Source: Lepiota brunneoincarnata
Lineage: Eukaryota > Basidiomycota > Agaricomycetes > Agaricales > Agaricaceae
Reading direction: 5' to 3'
Length of the DNA: 64,000 nucleotides
Assembly: GCA_023014365.1 (NCBI GenBank)
Contig: JAEBUN010000026.1
Coordinates: forward strand, 186,001-250,000
Part shown: positions 12,659 through 23,721 of the stretch, one piece after another
Numbering within the stretch: position 1 is the stretch's first letter
How the letters are laid out: the number at the start of each line of letters is the position of its first letter
Made by a program: the position numbers and the translations under genes
Notes under the pieces: generated by a model
What the model was told of the DNA's origin: nothing
The model's database searches: none
Seen by the model: only the letters and a program-made list of their open reading frames with translations

Positions 12659-12974
12659 TGTTACCATTTTTACTCCTAGTTTTGCTGCCCATCTTTATTT
12701 AGTTTTCACATGCCCATGCCTGTACTATATTTAGCCTCCCTTTTCCTTATGATTCTTGTTTGTTCACATGTGATTCTCATCATTTATCACATGCCAGTAT
12801 CCTCAATAGTATATATATACATAGGCTTAGCTAGCAATTGTATTCCTTAGCTTTGTTATTATATATCCTATTTGTTCCTGCTCTTTGGCATTGCCTTGGA
12901 CTTGCTCACACTACTCAATGGTCTCACTAACACTTGATCACATTGAGCCTTGCAGATGCCTAACCTGTGTAACA
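12659..12974 (+). repeat. 3' LTR of Gyp4 copy 1
   Basis: TGTTACCATTTT to GTGTAACA, preceded by the purine tract AGAAGGGGGTAA. It aligns with the Gyp4 5' LTR at 59260-59617. Confidence 0.88.
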
Positions 12975-13107
12975 CTCATTGTAAGGTATGAATAGTAGCA
13001 GGATGCCATCAGCTAGGATGTGCATTATGGTCAAGGCTGTGCAGGACAAGTAGAATAGCCCTATAACCTATAATGAGTATATAGCATCTCATAGGTATAT
13101 AAAGGCA
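12975..13107 (+). repeat. LTR5 fragment (middle part)
   Basis: It matches LTR5 from CTCATTGTAAGATATGAATAG through the TATA region GGTATATAAAGGC, as at 14053-14183 and 49386-49485. It is cut on the left by Gyp4 copy 1 and on the right by sequence beginning TGTGTAAGGGG. Confidence 0.75.
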
Positions 13108-13706
13108 TGTGTAAGGGGAACTCTGGGTCATTGCTCACAACCTCAGATTCAGAATTCTGATCCCCAGACTCCCTGCATTTAGAAATATAATCCCTAGCCC
13201 CTCTGTGTTCGGAAATCCAATTCCCAGCCTCCCAATGCTCAGAAATCCAACTCCCAGCCCTCCTGCATCTGGAAATCCGATTTCCAGCTTCCCTGGACCC
13301 AGAAATCTGTTACCCAGCATCCCAATGCTTGGAATTCCTGCCTACACCCCTCAAATGCAGATGCAAACCCTCACTGGTGTGCATGACCCTATCCTGAGCC
13401 CATTCCCAACCATACTCACTTTAGGCATCCCTGACACCTCATGGCCATTTATGTAGAGTAGATTACTCAACTTGGACCTTACAGCAGGTAGTATAAGTAG
13501 TGTAGGTGAGCTCAGAGAAACCTTACTCAATTTTCTAAGGTTTCTCCCTGCTCAGCCAATGCAACACAGCTGCTAGGTCACCCTTACACTTACAGAAGAA
13601 TGAAGTCTAGTCCTGGAGGACTGGCTGTTGACAATGCCCAGACAAGTTATACCACTTCTCCTGTGCCAACTATATCCTTCCTCTACCTCCCAGTGCCCTC
13701 ACCAAG
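13108..13706 (+). other. Upstream region of a third gypsy family
   Basis: This stretch lies between the LTR5 fragment and a gag start at 13707. It holds the 30-bp tandem array (13140-13350) and about 350 bp without a clear gene. It may contain the remains of that element's 5' LTR and leader, but no second LTR copy is in the window to define its ends. Confidence 0.35.
13140..13350 (+). repeat. Six to seven 30-31 bp tandem repeats
   Basis: Units follow the pattern cccagcctcccaatgctcag then aaatccaact. The period is a multiple of three. On the + strand they read as a Pro-rich decapeptide (for example MLRNPTPSPP) and the frame is open from 13205 to 13456. This may be a coding minisatellite or a chance open frame. 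Confidence 0.7.
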
Positions 13707-14200
13707 ATGTCCCAAGAGCAGTAGCAGCAACCACCAACTAAAATGACCATTGAGGCCATAGGCTCACTACTCACAGACATGTGGCAGTACAGGCCTGACA
13801 TGCTGAAACTGAATGTGTTATGAACAGTCTTGACAGAGAAGAACTGGAACAAGTATTCAACTTTACAAGATGGGTACAAGAGACAGCTGTGGATTGACCA
13901 ATCCATCCTCTGGCATGGATGGAAGCACCAAAAGAATGGAAAGTGAGAATGAAGAAGAACCCATGGAGATAGGATTGGGAGAAGAGAATTATGAGTCAGA
14001 GGAAAGTGATGGAACATTGTACAGCAGTAGAATGGAGAATGAGGACAGTGACTCATTGTAAGATATGAATAGCAGTAGGATGCCATCAGCTAGGATGCAC
14101 ATCATGGTCAAGGCTGCACAGGACAAGTTGAATAGCCCAATAAGCTATAACAAGTATATGGTATCTCATAGGTATATAAAGGCTTGGACAAGTAGAGATT

Positions 14201-16218
14201 TTTTTTTTTTTTTTTTTTTTTGAATTGAAGATTTATATTCTGGGGCCCGGTAGCAGTCCAGTCCCCTGACACGTATCTAATACATAGTGCCCCTTATATG
14301 GGGGTGTTTAGACTACCTACTAGACCAATAGTGAAGGGAATCTGGGGTGGGGTAGGCACAGTCAAGCCCAGTGTGCAGGTACTTATTAGGGCAATGAAAA
14401 ACTTATCGTATACCAGGCAATGCAGAAGCGACTTTACTTGCTCTTGGGGGGCATGTAGCACCAATGGATCCATGCACCGTCAAATTGGTGGTGCCAGAAG
14501 GGACACTTCTGGTCATGAGCAGAATGGGCCTTGGTGCAGTTGATGCACCACAGCAGATGAGGGCAGGGCTCACTGGCCCCGGTCGGGAGAACAGGTGGGG
14601 TTGCTTTGGCATTACCATGGCAGCAACCAGCATGGGAACAATGGTGAGCCTCAGAGTGAGGCCCACCACAGAGAGGGCAGCAGTGTGCTGACCAATGGCA
14701 TGCAGTGGTAGGGTGGCCCCAATGCCAGCACCAAGTGCACTGGGGGGAGCCAGGGTTGGCCTGGGCAGCCTGAACAAGGCAGGCTTTGTTGGCAATGTAG
14801 AGGTAACAGCCAACCAATTTCTTGGCCGTGGCGCCAGCCTGGAAGTCAACACATCAAAGTCAACAGTTGCCATGTCTGACTTTATGGAGTTGTGGACCAT
14901 GCAAGAAAGGCCAGTGAGGGACAGAAGATCATCTGCCAGGGGGGACACCTGGAAGATGGCAGTGAGGTCAGCTGGGGTGATGTGGTGGTCACCGAAGATG
15001 AGAGGGACATCCAAGACCTTCAAATAAGACTTGGAGCAAGGGAGGGCAGCCTGGACATCCTTATCTACTCAAAGGACATGCACAATGGCAGTGTGAACAA
15101 CCAGCAGGTCAGCTGGGAGAGGAACAGAAAATGTAGACAGCAAAATGCCATTGTACACAGGGCAAATAGAATTGACCACCAGGCTGGAGCCCGAGGGTTG
15201 AATAGCTGAGTTGACAGGTGAGATCAAGGACACCAAGACCCCAAGTTTAGTGGGAACCTAGCATAGGATGAGAATCTGGCAGCAGGTAGGGCCAGAGGTA
15301 GTTGCAGGAGCCCAAGGGCACTTGCTAGGTGGCTTGGATACCACCTGTGTGAAAGACAGGTGCTTGGGAGCAACTGGGGGGACAACAGCAGGGGGGGCCA
15401 GGGGAGGCAGCCCTGACAACCAGGAGGACAGGATGCCAGGGCAGTAGAAGAGGCCAGAGCAGCAGAATGCCCAGGGGGAGAGGAGACATGGGGCTGCTGA
15501 CATCAGCGGTTCTGCAGGTTGAGGGTGGCAGTGCTGCAGGCTGTGCAGCAGCAGGCAGGAGGAAAGAGGAGATGGTCTCCCCAAGGATGGTGGTGAAGGG
15601 GAGCTGGCGGCTGTCATTGGTACAAATGACCACAGAGCCCCAGGGCAAAGACATGATGCTAAACACAATAGCACTGAGAGCAGAGAGCACACAAGCGCAA
15701 TCAGCATCCATCACATTAAAGACACTGGGGTCAGCATCCCTCATTGCCTGCTAAGCAGCAACGAGGTGAGTGGTAATGGGGGGAGGCCCAACCTGCAAGA
15801 TTTCTGAGGCAGGGGCACTGGCAATGGCAGCAGGCAAAGACATGCTGGGAGCAGGGGTGGGCATACCTGGGGGGGAATCCAGGCCGGCATAGGAGAGGCT
15901 GTCATCATCTTCAACAGCAGCAAAGGCGGCAGAAGCCCGTGACCTCTTGGGGGCACAAGCAGGATCAGGCAAGAAGCCTTCATTGGGGGGAGAGTCCTGG
16001 CTTGTCACTGGGAGACCCAGCAGGCGGCCAGGGGACCATTCAATGGCAGTGCACTTAGGGGGCAGATGAGTAGGAGTTTTGGGAGGCATGATCCCTGGTT
16101 AAACCAGAGGAGTATGCCAGATGTAAGAGCTAGAAACCTCACTCAGCAAGCAGAGGGCAGACACACATCACCAGAAGATGACGGTGAGAGCTAAAAGAGG
16201 AATGGACAAGTAGAGATT
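14201..16218 (-). mobile_element. Half-LINE: ORF1-only non-LTR retroelement
   Basis: On the + strand it opens with 23 T (14199-14221), the poly(A) of a minus-strand transcript. It is flanked by a 16-bp TSD (tggacaagtagagatt) at 14185-14200 and 16203-16218. Only an ORF1-type protein is encoded and no RT or endonuclease ORF2 is present. Poly(A) plus a long TSD prove insertion by target-primed reverse transcription, so the enzyme must have come from elsewhere. Confidence 0.88.
14434..16089 (-). pseudogene. ORF1-like zinc-knuckle protein of the half-LINE
   Basis: It starts MPPKTPTHLPPKC at 16089 and continues to 15325 in one frame with a single stop at 15751. A frame change then leads to the C-terminal part at 14817-14434. 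That part has clustered Cys/His motifs (CTWCWHWGHPTTAC, CCPLCGGPHSEAHHC, CINCTKAHSAHDQKC), the signature of fungal LINE ORF1 RNA-binding proteins. The middle is Pro/Ala rich. Its role would be RNA binding in the retrotransposition particle. Broken by a stop and at least one frameshift. Confidence 0.72.
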
Positions 16219-16314
16219 AAAGCCTTAAGCTTTAATCTTGTTAACAGCAGTCGTTAACCTCTCTGCCTTAACTTGGTGTGTTCCCTCATTATCTCATTGA
16301 GTGCAATCCACTAA

Positions 16315-17177
16315 GGGTCTGTTCAGTAAGGAGAATATGTGCCCTACATATATACTTGAAACTTCCCACCCCCCCTAAAAGGGAAGGCCACTGAAGTAAT
16401 CCTTATCAATGATAAAGTTCACAAAGTTCATGTGTAACTGAGGTCATCATGTGAACAAGCATGACAATTTCTTTTTCTTTTTTCTTTTTTTTTTGTATTC
16501 TGCATTTATATATCACAACAAGCAAACTAGTGCTAAGATGTGATGAGCTTACTATATTAATAGATGGGTTCCATCACACAGTGGAATATCTATAAGGTGT
16601 GGCAATCTTGACTGGAGACCAATTTGTAGGGAGATTCTTGCCGCTTGGCAAAATCCTCACAGAGTTGGTAGATAATGATTTAACAAGGAATTCCTCTAAG
16701 GAATTTTGTCAAAAAAGGTCATGATTCTGAGTAGTTTATATAAGAATAAAGAACCCAGTCACTTGCTATACATGCAAGTACTGAGGAAAGCCTAACTATA
16801 TGTCCATGCTCTAGCTAGCCAAAATTCTACTGAATAGTAACATAAACAAGCAAGTAAATAAATTACAAGATCACAATTTGGGTAATGGAGCCCAAGTCCA
16901 AACAAAAGACTAGGTAAAAGTTCAGCTGATTTCATGTCAACTGTCTGCTGGCTTGTGGAAATCCAACAGTTTATGGATTATCCACTTTTGGGGGACCACT
17001 CAGAATGCAATGGGTGTGTCAGGACTCATGAGGAAAGCAGCAATGTCACAAGTTGTCACCTGCCATGTGATGGCCTCAATCATGCTTTTACATACTTAAG
17101 TGGTCTTCCCTTTTTTGGAGGTGTGGGAAGTTTCAAGCATGTATGTAGGGTGTGTATTCTCCTTACTGAATAGATCC
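16315..17177. mobile_element. PIF/Harbinger-like MITE with about 50-bp TIRs
   Basis: The ends GGGTCTGTTCAGTAAG and (right end, reverse complement) GGATCTATTCAGTAAG continue as inverted repeats for about 50 bp (GGAGAATA..CCCTACATA..CTTGAAACTTCC). The 3-bp TSD TAA lies at 16312-16314 and 17178-17180, as expected for PIF/Harbinger. The empty site CCACTAAGC is seen at 58271-58279. No transposase is encoded. About 628 bp without the LTR6 nested in it. Confidence 0.85.
16739..16968 (+). mobile_element. Solo LTR6 (230 bp) inside the Harbinger MITE
   Basis: TATAAGAATAAAG to AATCCAACA with TSD GTTTA (16734-16738 and 16969-16973). It is related to the copy at 49009-49350, which is longer through an internal duplication. 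Confidence 0.78.
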
Positions 17178-18306
17178 TAAGCTTTGCAAGGCAAACTGTC
17201 TTGGACACCTTGTGAAGTGATTGAAGGCCTTCTCCAGTTATCTTTGGATACAGAAGGAGCAAGGATCATAACAGAATGGAACATGACAGACACAGTGAAT
17301 GGCATATATGGCATGCTCCAAAACCTCATGGACTCAATAGGATGTCAGCACCCCAACACCCCCCCTCCATCTCAGCTATACCCCTCAACAGAGGAGAGTA
17401 TGAATCCTGAGCTACTGCCTATGAACCCCCCCTCCTGCTCTTCACCCCTGTCCACCATCACCTCCTCCATGCACCTCCACCAAGGCCAAGGTGGCAACCC
17501 CATCTGAATTTGACAGAGAACACACCAAGGGTCATGCATTTCTGAATGCATGCCAGCTCTACATCAGGCTCTTGGTGGATCAATTCTGTTCTGATGAACA
17601 GAAAATACTGTGGACCCTCTTATACATGAAGTCAGGATGTGCAGCACAGTGGGCCAATGAGCTATTCCATTTGGAAGCTAGCTTTGGCAGGTTTCCCTTT
17701 ACAGACTGGTGAGACTTCACCAAACAATTCAAGGGTCAGTTTTTTCCTGTCAATGCAGAAGCTGATGTACTAAATATGTTGGAGTCCACATCATACCACC
17801 AATGAGAGCACACTGTTGAAGACTACCTGGATACTTTCAAGGTCCTCATCTCCCAGTCTGGGTACCAGGATTGGGTCATTGTGGTCAAATTCTGCCAAGG
17901 TTTACACCCTTCCATCCAGAATGCCATTGCTACCCTCCCAGCAGGCCACCCCTCAGACTCAGATCCAGAGGCCTGGTACTTGGCAGCACAATGGGTAGAC
18001 CAAGCCCAAATAGCAAATGAGGCATTCTGCTCCAATGCTTGCTCCCCACTCCCTCCCACCTCCAAGCCTCCTGCAGGGTATGTCAGACTCCCTCCCTCCA
18101 TGCCAACAATCAGACCCTCAGCCCCTCCACACCCCCCTGTTAACTCTAACCCTTCCCCAGATAATCCAGTCCCTATGGATATTGATGCCTCCAAGCAGAA
18201 ATAAGGACTCCCCCCACTCTGCTACTGCTGTAAAAGGCTGGGACACATGAAGGCTGAGTGTTCACTCCATCATGACATCCAGTACATGGATCTGGAGGAA
18301 CAGGAT

Positions 18307-19039
18307 TGTAAGGGGACTGGCAGGTTTGCCCTGTTAGGGTGACCTGGGAGGCCTCGACAGCTCAGGGAGAGTTGGAATGACTACAGGAAAATCCTAAGAG
18401 AATAGGATGAGGAAACCCCTGCAGGCAAAAACTATGTATATACCTAACTTATATAATCAATATAAATTGAACCGGGCTTAGCTGTGGTGTGTCTAGGTTG
18501 CGCAAGGCCTGGTGTGGTTGAAATGAATGTGGGATGTGAATATGATAGTCTGGAGTCTGTAGGAATGAGAGGGAATGAGGGAGGGTTTTTATCTGGACAG
18601 TGAGGGAGTGTATGGAGTGTTCTGGCTGTGTTTGCAGTATGAGCATTTGAAGGGAGGGATATATAATGTGTTGGAGGGCACAGGGGTGTTGATAGGGTTA
18701 ATGGAGGTGTTGCTGAGGTGTCTGGAGTGTCCCCCTACATGCCCCCCCTTACACAAGGTATGCCTAGAGGTCTGCAGTAAGGTGTATGGGTTTGGCCACT
18801 CTAGCCAATGCCCAATGCCAAGTCTGGCCTCATCCTTCAGCCACCCCCATCCCCAAGTCCAATCACATGTACAATCTTTATGTTGTTATATATTGTTTGT
18901 GCATGTTATTTCTGGTAGTCTACATAGTGTTTGGTTACCCAGTCTGTGTGCAGACCATTGCTGTACTTAAGTAGTGCTCATGCCAATTACGATTGGCACT
19001 CGAATATCAATTTGGTTCTGGCCTCTTACTCCCCTAACA
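18307..19039 (-). mobile_element. Solo LTR2 in reverse orientation, interrupted
   Basis: It reads TGTAAGGGGACTGGCA at the left and CTCCCCTAACA at the right, the reverse complement of LTR2, with TSD AGGAT at 18302-18306 and 19040-19044. It is split by LTR3 at 18332-18739. Confidence 0.9.
18332..18739 (+). mobile_element. Solo LTR3 (408 bp) inside LTR2
   Basis: TGTTAGGGTGACC to CCCCCTACA with TSD TGCCC (18327-18331 and 18740-18744). It aligns over its length with the copy at 57835-58265. Confidence 0.9.
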
Positions 19040-19079
19040 AGGATGAGCTGATGCAGAGGTGGAATTTAGAGATGGATAC

Positions 19080-19463
19080 TGTTATCAGAAATCTTATCAG
19101 AAGGACAGTTATCTTTAGCTATATTTCCCATGTCACTATGAAACCATCAGTAGTGTACATCAGAAGGACGATTCTTACCACATGCCTCATGTTTCTTATC
19201 TCTGACTCATAGTTACCTTGATCTGGACTATTATAGTAGGAGTACAGCCACACTTAGAAGTATATAAGGATACAGTACAATACCTTGTATCCTTATCTTA
19301 GTGTTATAAAGTTCTTGCCTCCTATACCTCTTTGCAATAACTGGCTGGACTTATAGTGCTCCATTGTCTCCAAGTCACGCTTAGTAGGACAGGACCAAGT
19401 CTGTATAGACATCCTGTGTTGAACTCCATGCTACTCAAGAGCAAACCCCTAACCCGGGTAACA
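19080..19463 (+). repeat. 5' LTR of GypB
   Basis: TGTTATCAG to GGGTAACA, followed by A and the primer-binding site AACACTAAGATA (19465-19476). A leader frame with two hydrophobic segments follows to TAG at 19820-19822. Confidence 0.92.
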
Positions 19464-19834
19464 AAACACTAAGATATTCTGCTGCTTATCTCTTGCTCAC
19501 CCTCCACTCTGCTCTGCTCTGCCAACGTACTGAACGTGTTGAGGTACCCTGGTCATTCAAAACAATGTGCGAAAGAAAACCGCCTCTCTGTGTAGCCATT
19601 GCTATGTCTCTCAACGTCTCCCCACCAGAAGATCTGGCTTACCTACTCATTTTTGTCTTTACCTCTACCGCCACCCTCATCGCCTACCGAATCATCACCT
19701 TAGAACTCGAACGTATCACATGTCCTTGTCACTGCTGCATTGTCAGATTGTGGAACCTATACTCAGGGATATCCATCATCACAACCCAATTTTTCATTCT
19801 TCTAGTGATAATTGATTGCTAGACAACTGCCACC

Positions 19835-21292
19835 ACACCTCCAAAGAAGTTCTCGGCCCAAGAAACTCCATCACCTCCTCCCAAATTGAGAAGTAGAATC
19901 TCAGGATCAGGAACCAAAACCCAGATCCCAGAAGAAACCCTATCCCCACTCAAACACCATCCCCATTTTACCCCCCATCTCCATTCGACTCACCCACTCC
20001 AAGCACATCAACATGTACACAAATGAGTTTTGCTGAAGAACTAGCAGAATGACAAAGAGTACAACACAAAAGAGAATTAAAAGAACACTACAAAGAAGAA
20101 GAAAGAAGACGCAGACAAGCCGAAGAATACCATGCTAAAGCAGACCCATTAAACGACTACAAACTTCAAAGACTTGAATACGCCCTCAAGCAACCAAGAG
20201 AACTTTCCAAATTGGAAGAAAACTTACTCACATGCCACGAATATGCAGTAAATCAGGGAAGAACTCCCCCAGCAGATAACAACTCCAACGTCTATATAAC
20301 AGGACGACAACCAATCGGGTTCCAATCCACAACCACCCACACTACCCGTGCCAACCATACCCTTAGCCCTACTGGCTCCTCCTCTATGACCAACACAACC
20401 CCCATTACCGCCACCCCCACCGCCACCTGGACAATTACAAATAATGGCCACCGCACCTACCCCAAAGGAGTTAGGACTCCTCAAACCCATCGCCTTCGAT
20501 GGAACTAGAAGACTGTTCGAAGATTGGATCTTCCAATGCGAAGTTTACATGCTCACCAATGTGACCACTTACAACACCGACCTTGCTAGGACCCTATTCA
20601 TCCTTTCAACAATGCAGTCAGGAGATGCCCAAGCCTGGGCTAGACAATACCTCCACAAAAGAAACACCCAAACCCAACAAGGGCAACCCATAGCCATGAA
20701 GTCATGGGACAATTTCACTGCCTGACTCAGAGCCAACTTTACTCTGGCAGATGAACATGTGTATGCGCATACCAGACTTCAAACTTTGCACCAAGCAGGC
20801 AAACCAATGACTGAATTCAACCCTCAGTTCAAGGAACTCATCTGTCAATCCGGACTCAATGAAGATTGCACCTTAATCAATCTATACCACAAGGCAATTG
20901 ATCGCTGTATTGCCATGAAGATTGACAAATTGGAAAACCCCCCGACAACTATCACTGCTTGGTACACCCGAGCCAATAAACTCAACAACAATTTCTGCCG
21001 AATAAATGCCCTCTATGGCACCCCCAAGAACATGTTCCCCCAGAGGAACCAATACCAGCACAACTGCAGACCAAGCCATCCAAACAACAATGTGCCCTAC
21101 GCACAATTCTATCAAAGGAGCAACACTCCACGATTCACCCCACAAGACCCACATGCCATGGAAATAGACCATGCCATGGTAGAAGAAGGATTCAAAGATC
21201 CTTATCCCAAAATATCCCTACCAGAATATGCCAAAGAAGACTCTGCTCAAGAGCCATTGGAGTTAGATGCCGTTGTCACTGGACAACAAATG
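19835..21292 (+). pseudogene. gag: gag of GypB, broken and truncated before the knuckle
   Basis: The family gag frame begins at ACA where GypA has ATG and GypE has ACG. It has a TGA at about 20050 (CGA in GypE), a frameshift near 20300 in the polyproline region, a TGA at 20724 and then an open segment 20759-21292. The zinc knuckle is lost in the internal deletion. Confidence 0.85.
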
Positions 21293-23717
21293 GTAAAACT
21301 CAAGAAGAAACCAACTGACTTACAGAAAAAGTACTGCAGATCTTGCAGGAAAATGACCTCTACCTCAAAACAGAGAAATGCAAATTCAACAAACAACGAC
21401 TTGAATATCTCGGCATGATCATCATGCCAGAGGAAATCAAAATGGACCCTGGAAAACTCAAAGGGATAGAAGACTGGCCAGTGCCAATAACAGTCCAACA
21501 CATTCGGAAATTCATCAGATTTTGCAACTTCTACAGGAAGTTCATCCGCAATTACTCCCATCACACTAAACCCCTTAACCAACTTCTATCAAAATCGAAC
21601 AAATTTGAATGGAAAAAAGAACAACAGAAAGCGTTTGAAACACTCAAAAATGAATTCTTAAAGGAACCAGTACTCCTTATGCCCAACTCCACAAAACCTT
21701 TCAAAATAGAAGCCAATGCTTCCAAATTTGCATCAGGAGCTGTCCTATACCAACATGACATCAACGGAATACAGAAACCCATATCATTCTATTCAAAGAC
21801 GTTTAGACCAGTGGAATGCAATTACGATATTTACGACAGGGAACTCCTCGCAATTATCTGAGCCCTTGAAGAATGGCGCCACTACCTCCTTGGCAGCCCC
21901 CACACCGTCCGTATCAGAACGGACCACCAGAACCTCACATAATGGCACAAACCCCAGAAAATCAACTGCCGACAAGCACAATGGGTCCAGACCCTTGCTG
22001 ACTACAACTTCAAATTAGAACATGTCCCAGGATCAAAAATTCCCATGCCAGATGCTCTATCAAGATGTCCAGACCACATCCCTGATGAAGATAACGACAA
22101 TGAAGATGTCACCATGCTCCCAGATAACCTCTTTATCGCCACAGCCAACATGGAAGATCAAGACTTAGTCACAGTACTCCCAGAACACCTCTTTATTGCC
22201 ACTGTCGACATGAAACTCCAAGAAAGGATCACGGAATCACCCAAATACGATGCTAGAACCACCGAAGCGTTCAAACTCCTAAAAGAAACCCACCCAAATG
22301 CTGCCGATAAAGATTTTGGAACAACCCTGACCCAAAATGGTCTACTCCTCACATTCCAAGAATGTGTCATCATTCCAGAAGACCTCCAACTCAGACACGA
22401 TGTCATCGCAAGATACCACAACCACCCTACACATGGTCACCCTGGAGAACAGGAAACATACCGCCTCACCAAGAAGGAAGTATATTGGCCAGGAATGTCA
22501 ACGTTCATAAAGAACTATGTCAAAGGCTGTCCTGAGTGTCAGCAACACAAAATCATACACAGACCGGATCGCACACCAACTCAACCATCCTCCAAATGAC
22601 CATTTGCCCAAATCTCATGGGATCTCATCACCGGTCTACCGCCTAGCACCGGTCATAATGCAATATTATCCATGGTGGACCACAGCCTTATGAAGGGGGT
22701 AATTTTCATCCCAACATCAGATCGATCAAATGCTGACAACATTGGACGACTATTAATAGAAAAAGTCTTCACCAGATTCAGATTACCTGATAAAATCATA
22801 TCAGATTGATACCCCAGATTCGCCACCAACTCCCTCCGAGAGCTAGCCAAACGTCTAAACATCCAACAAGCATTCTCAACTGCATACCATCCCCAGACAG
22901 ATGGTTCCACCCAATGATACAATCAAGAAATCAAGACCTACCTTGCCATATACTGTACCAGAAACCCTCTTGATTGGTCAGAAACCCTCTCTGTTGCAGA
23001 GTTCACACACAACTCCAAAATACATGCCTCAAGGCAGAAATCCCCATTTGAACTAATCATGGGATACAACCCTCCGCCGATACCCACAGTAATGGAAACA
23101 TCAAACTTTCCATCAGTAGATGAACGCATCAGACTCCTTGATGACACCAGAAAAGAAGCACACACGGCACATCAACTCTCCACCAATATTATGAAACAAA
23201 GAACCAGAAGAACTGTCAAACCCCTTGAAACACATCAAAAAGTATGGCTAGAAGCCAAAAACCTCAAACTCCCCTTCATCTCCAACAAAATATCCCCAAA
23301 ATGACTAGGACCTTTCCTTATCTCAGAAGTCTTATTGCCACTCACCTACAAACTAAAACTTCTGATCAAATGGAAGATACACCCAGTATTCCACAGAAAC
23401 CTTCTAACCCCATATACCGAAACAGAAGCATACGGATCTCATCCAACTCCACCACCACCAGACATCATCAATGAAGAAGAAGAATACGAAATAGAAGCTA
23501 TTCTAAATCACTGCTGATATCACAGAAAACTCCATTACTACGTCAGATGGAAAGGATTCTCCCACACGGAAAATGAATGGATCGCTGACGAAAACACTCT
23601 GCACAAATGCCGAAGAATACTTAACCGAGTATAAAGAAGCCCATGGAATTCTCCAGAAAAGACAGGAACCCACCAGAACCTACCAAAAACAACTCTGCTC
23701 CCACACCAGAAGTACTT
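21293..23717 (+). pseudogene. pol: pol remnant of GypB (RT end, RNase H, integrase, chromodomain)
   Basis: It starts in the RT thumb/connection (MPEEIKMDPGKLKGIEDWP) and continues through RNase H (21650-21860), integrase zinc finger (22430-22560), DDE core and a damaged chromodomain near 23500-23600. Protease and YMDD are missing. Stops at 21859, 22600, 22808, 22918 and 23304 are mostly TGA. Confidence 0.88.
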
Positions 23718-23721
23718 AAAA

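Larger units (their letters stand above)
9289..12974 (+). mobile_element. Gyp4 copy 1: 5'-truncated decayed chromovirus
   Basis: It begins inside pol at the position matching 63660 of the Gyp4 copy at 59260-64000 and runs through integrase, chromodomain and ORF3 to a 3' LTR at 12659-12974. Frames are heavily interrupted and CpG is nearly absent. It is interrupted by LTR2 at 11628-11892. It lies against CTCAT of an LTR5 fragment on the right; the left end is truncated, so no TSD can be tested. Confidence 0.85.
13816..17273 (+). mobile_element. Solo LTR5 copy 1 (about 574 bp without inserts)
   Basis: Perfect terminal inverted motifs TGTTATGA and TCATAACA, flanked by TSD GAATG (13811-13815 and 17274-17278). 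It contains an ORF starting at base 5, a TATA region GGTATATAAAGG (14171-14182) and two later insertions, a half-LINE (14201-16218) and a Harbinger MITE (16315-17177). Relative to copy 2 (48666-58370) it lacks about 135 bp inside the ORF. Confidence 0.88.
13707..19079 (+). pseudogene. gag: gag of a third gypsy family, interrupted by nested elements
   Basis: The segments are 13707-13815 (MSQEQ..., MTIEAIGSLLTDMWQYRP), 17274-18306 and 19045-19079. The middle part reads as a retrotrans_gag core (EFDREHTKGHAFLNACQLYI, WTLLYMKSGCAAQWANELF, KFCQGLHPSIQNAI) and a zinc knuckle CYCCKRLGHMKAEC near 18223-18264. Frame changes near 17490 and stops at 17710, 17804 and 18202 break it. Removing the LTR5 (13816-17273, TSD GAATG) and LTR2 (18307-19039, TSD AGGAT) rejoins the gag text. 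The rest of the element is missing where GypB begins at 19080. Confidence 0.8.
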
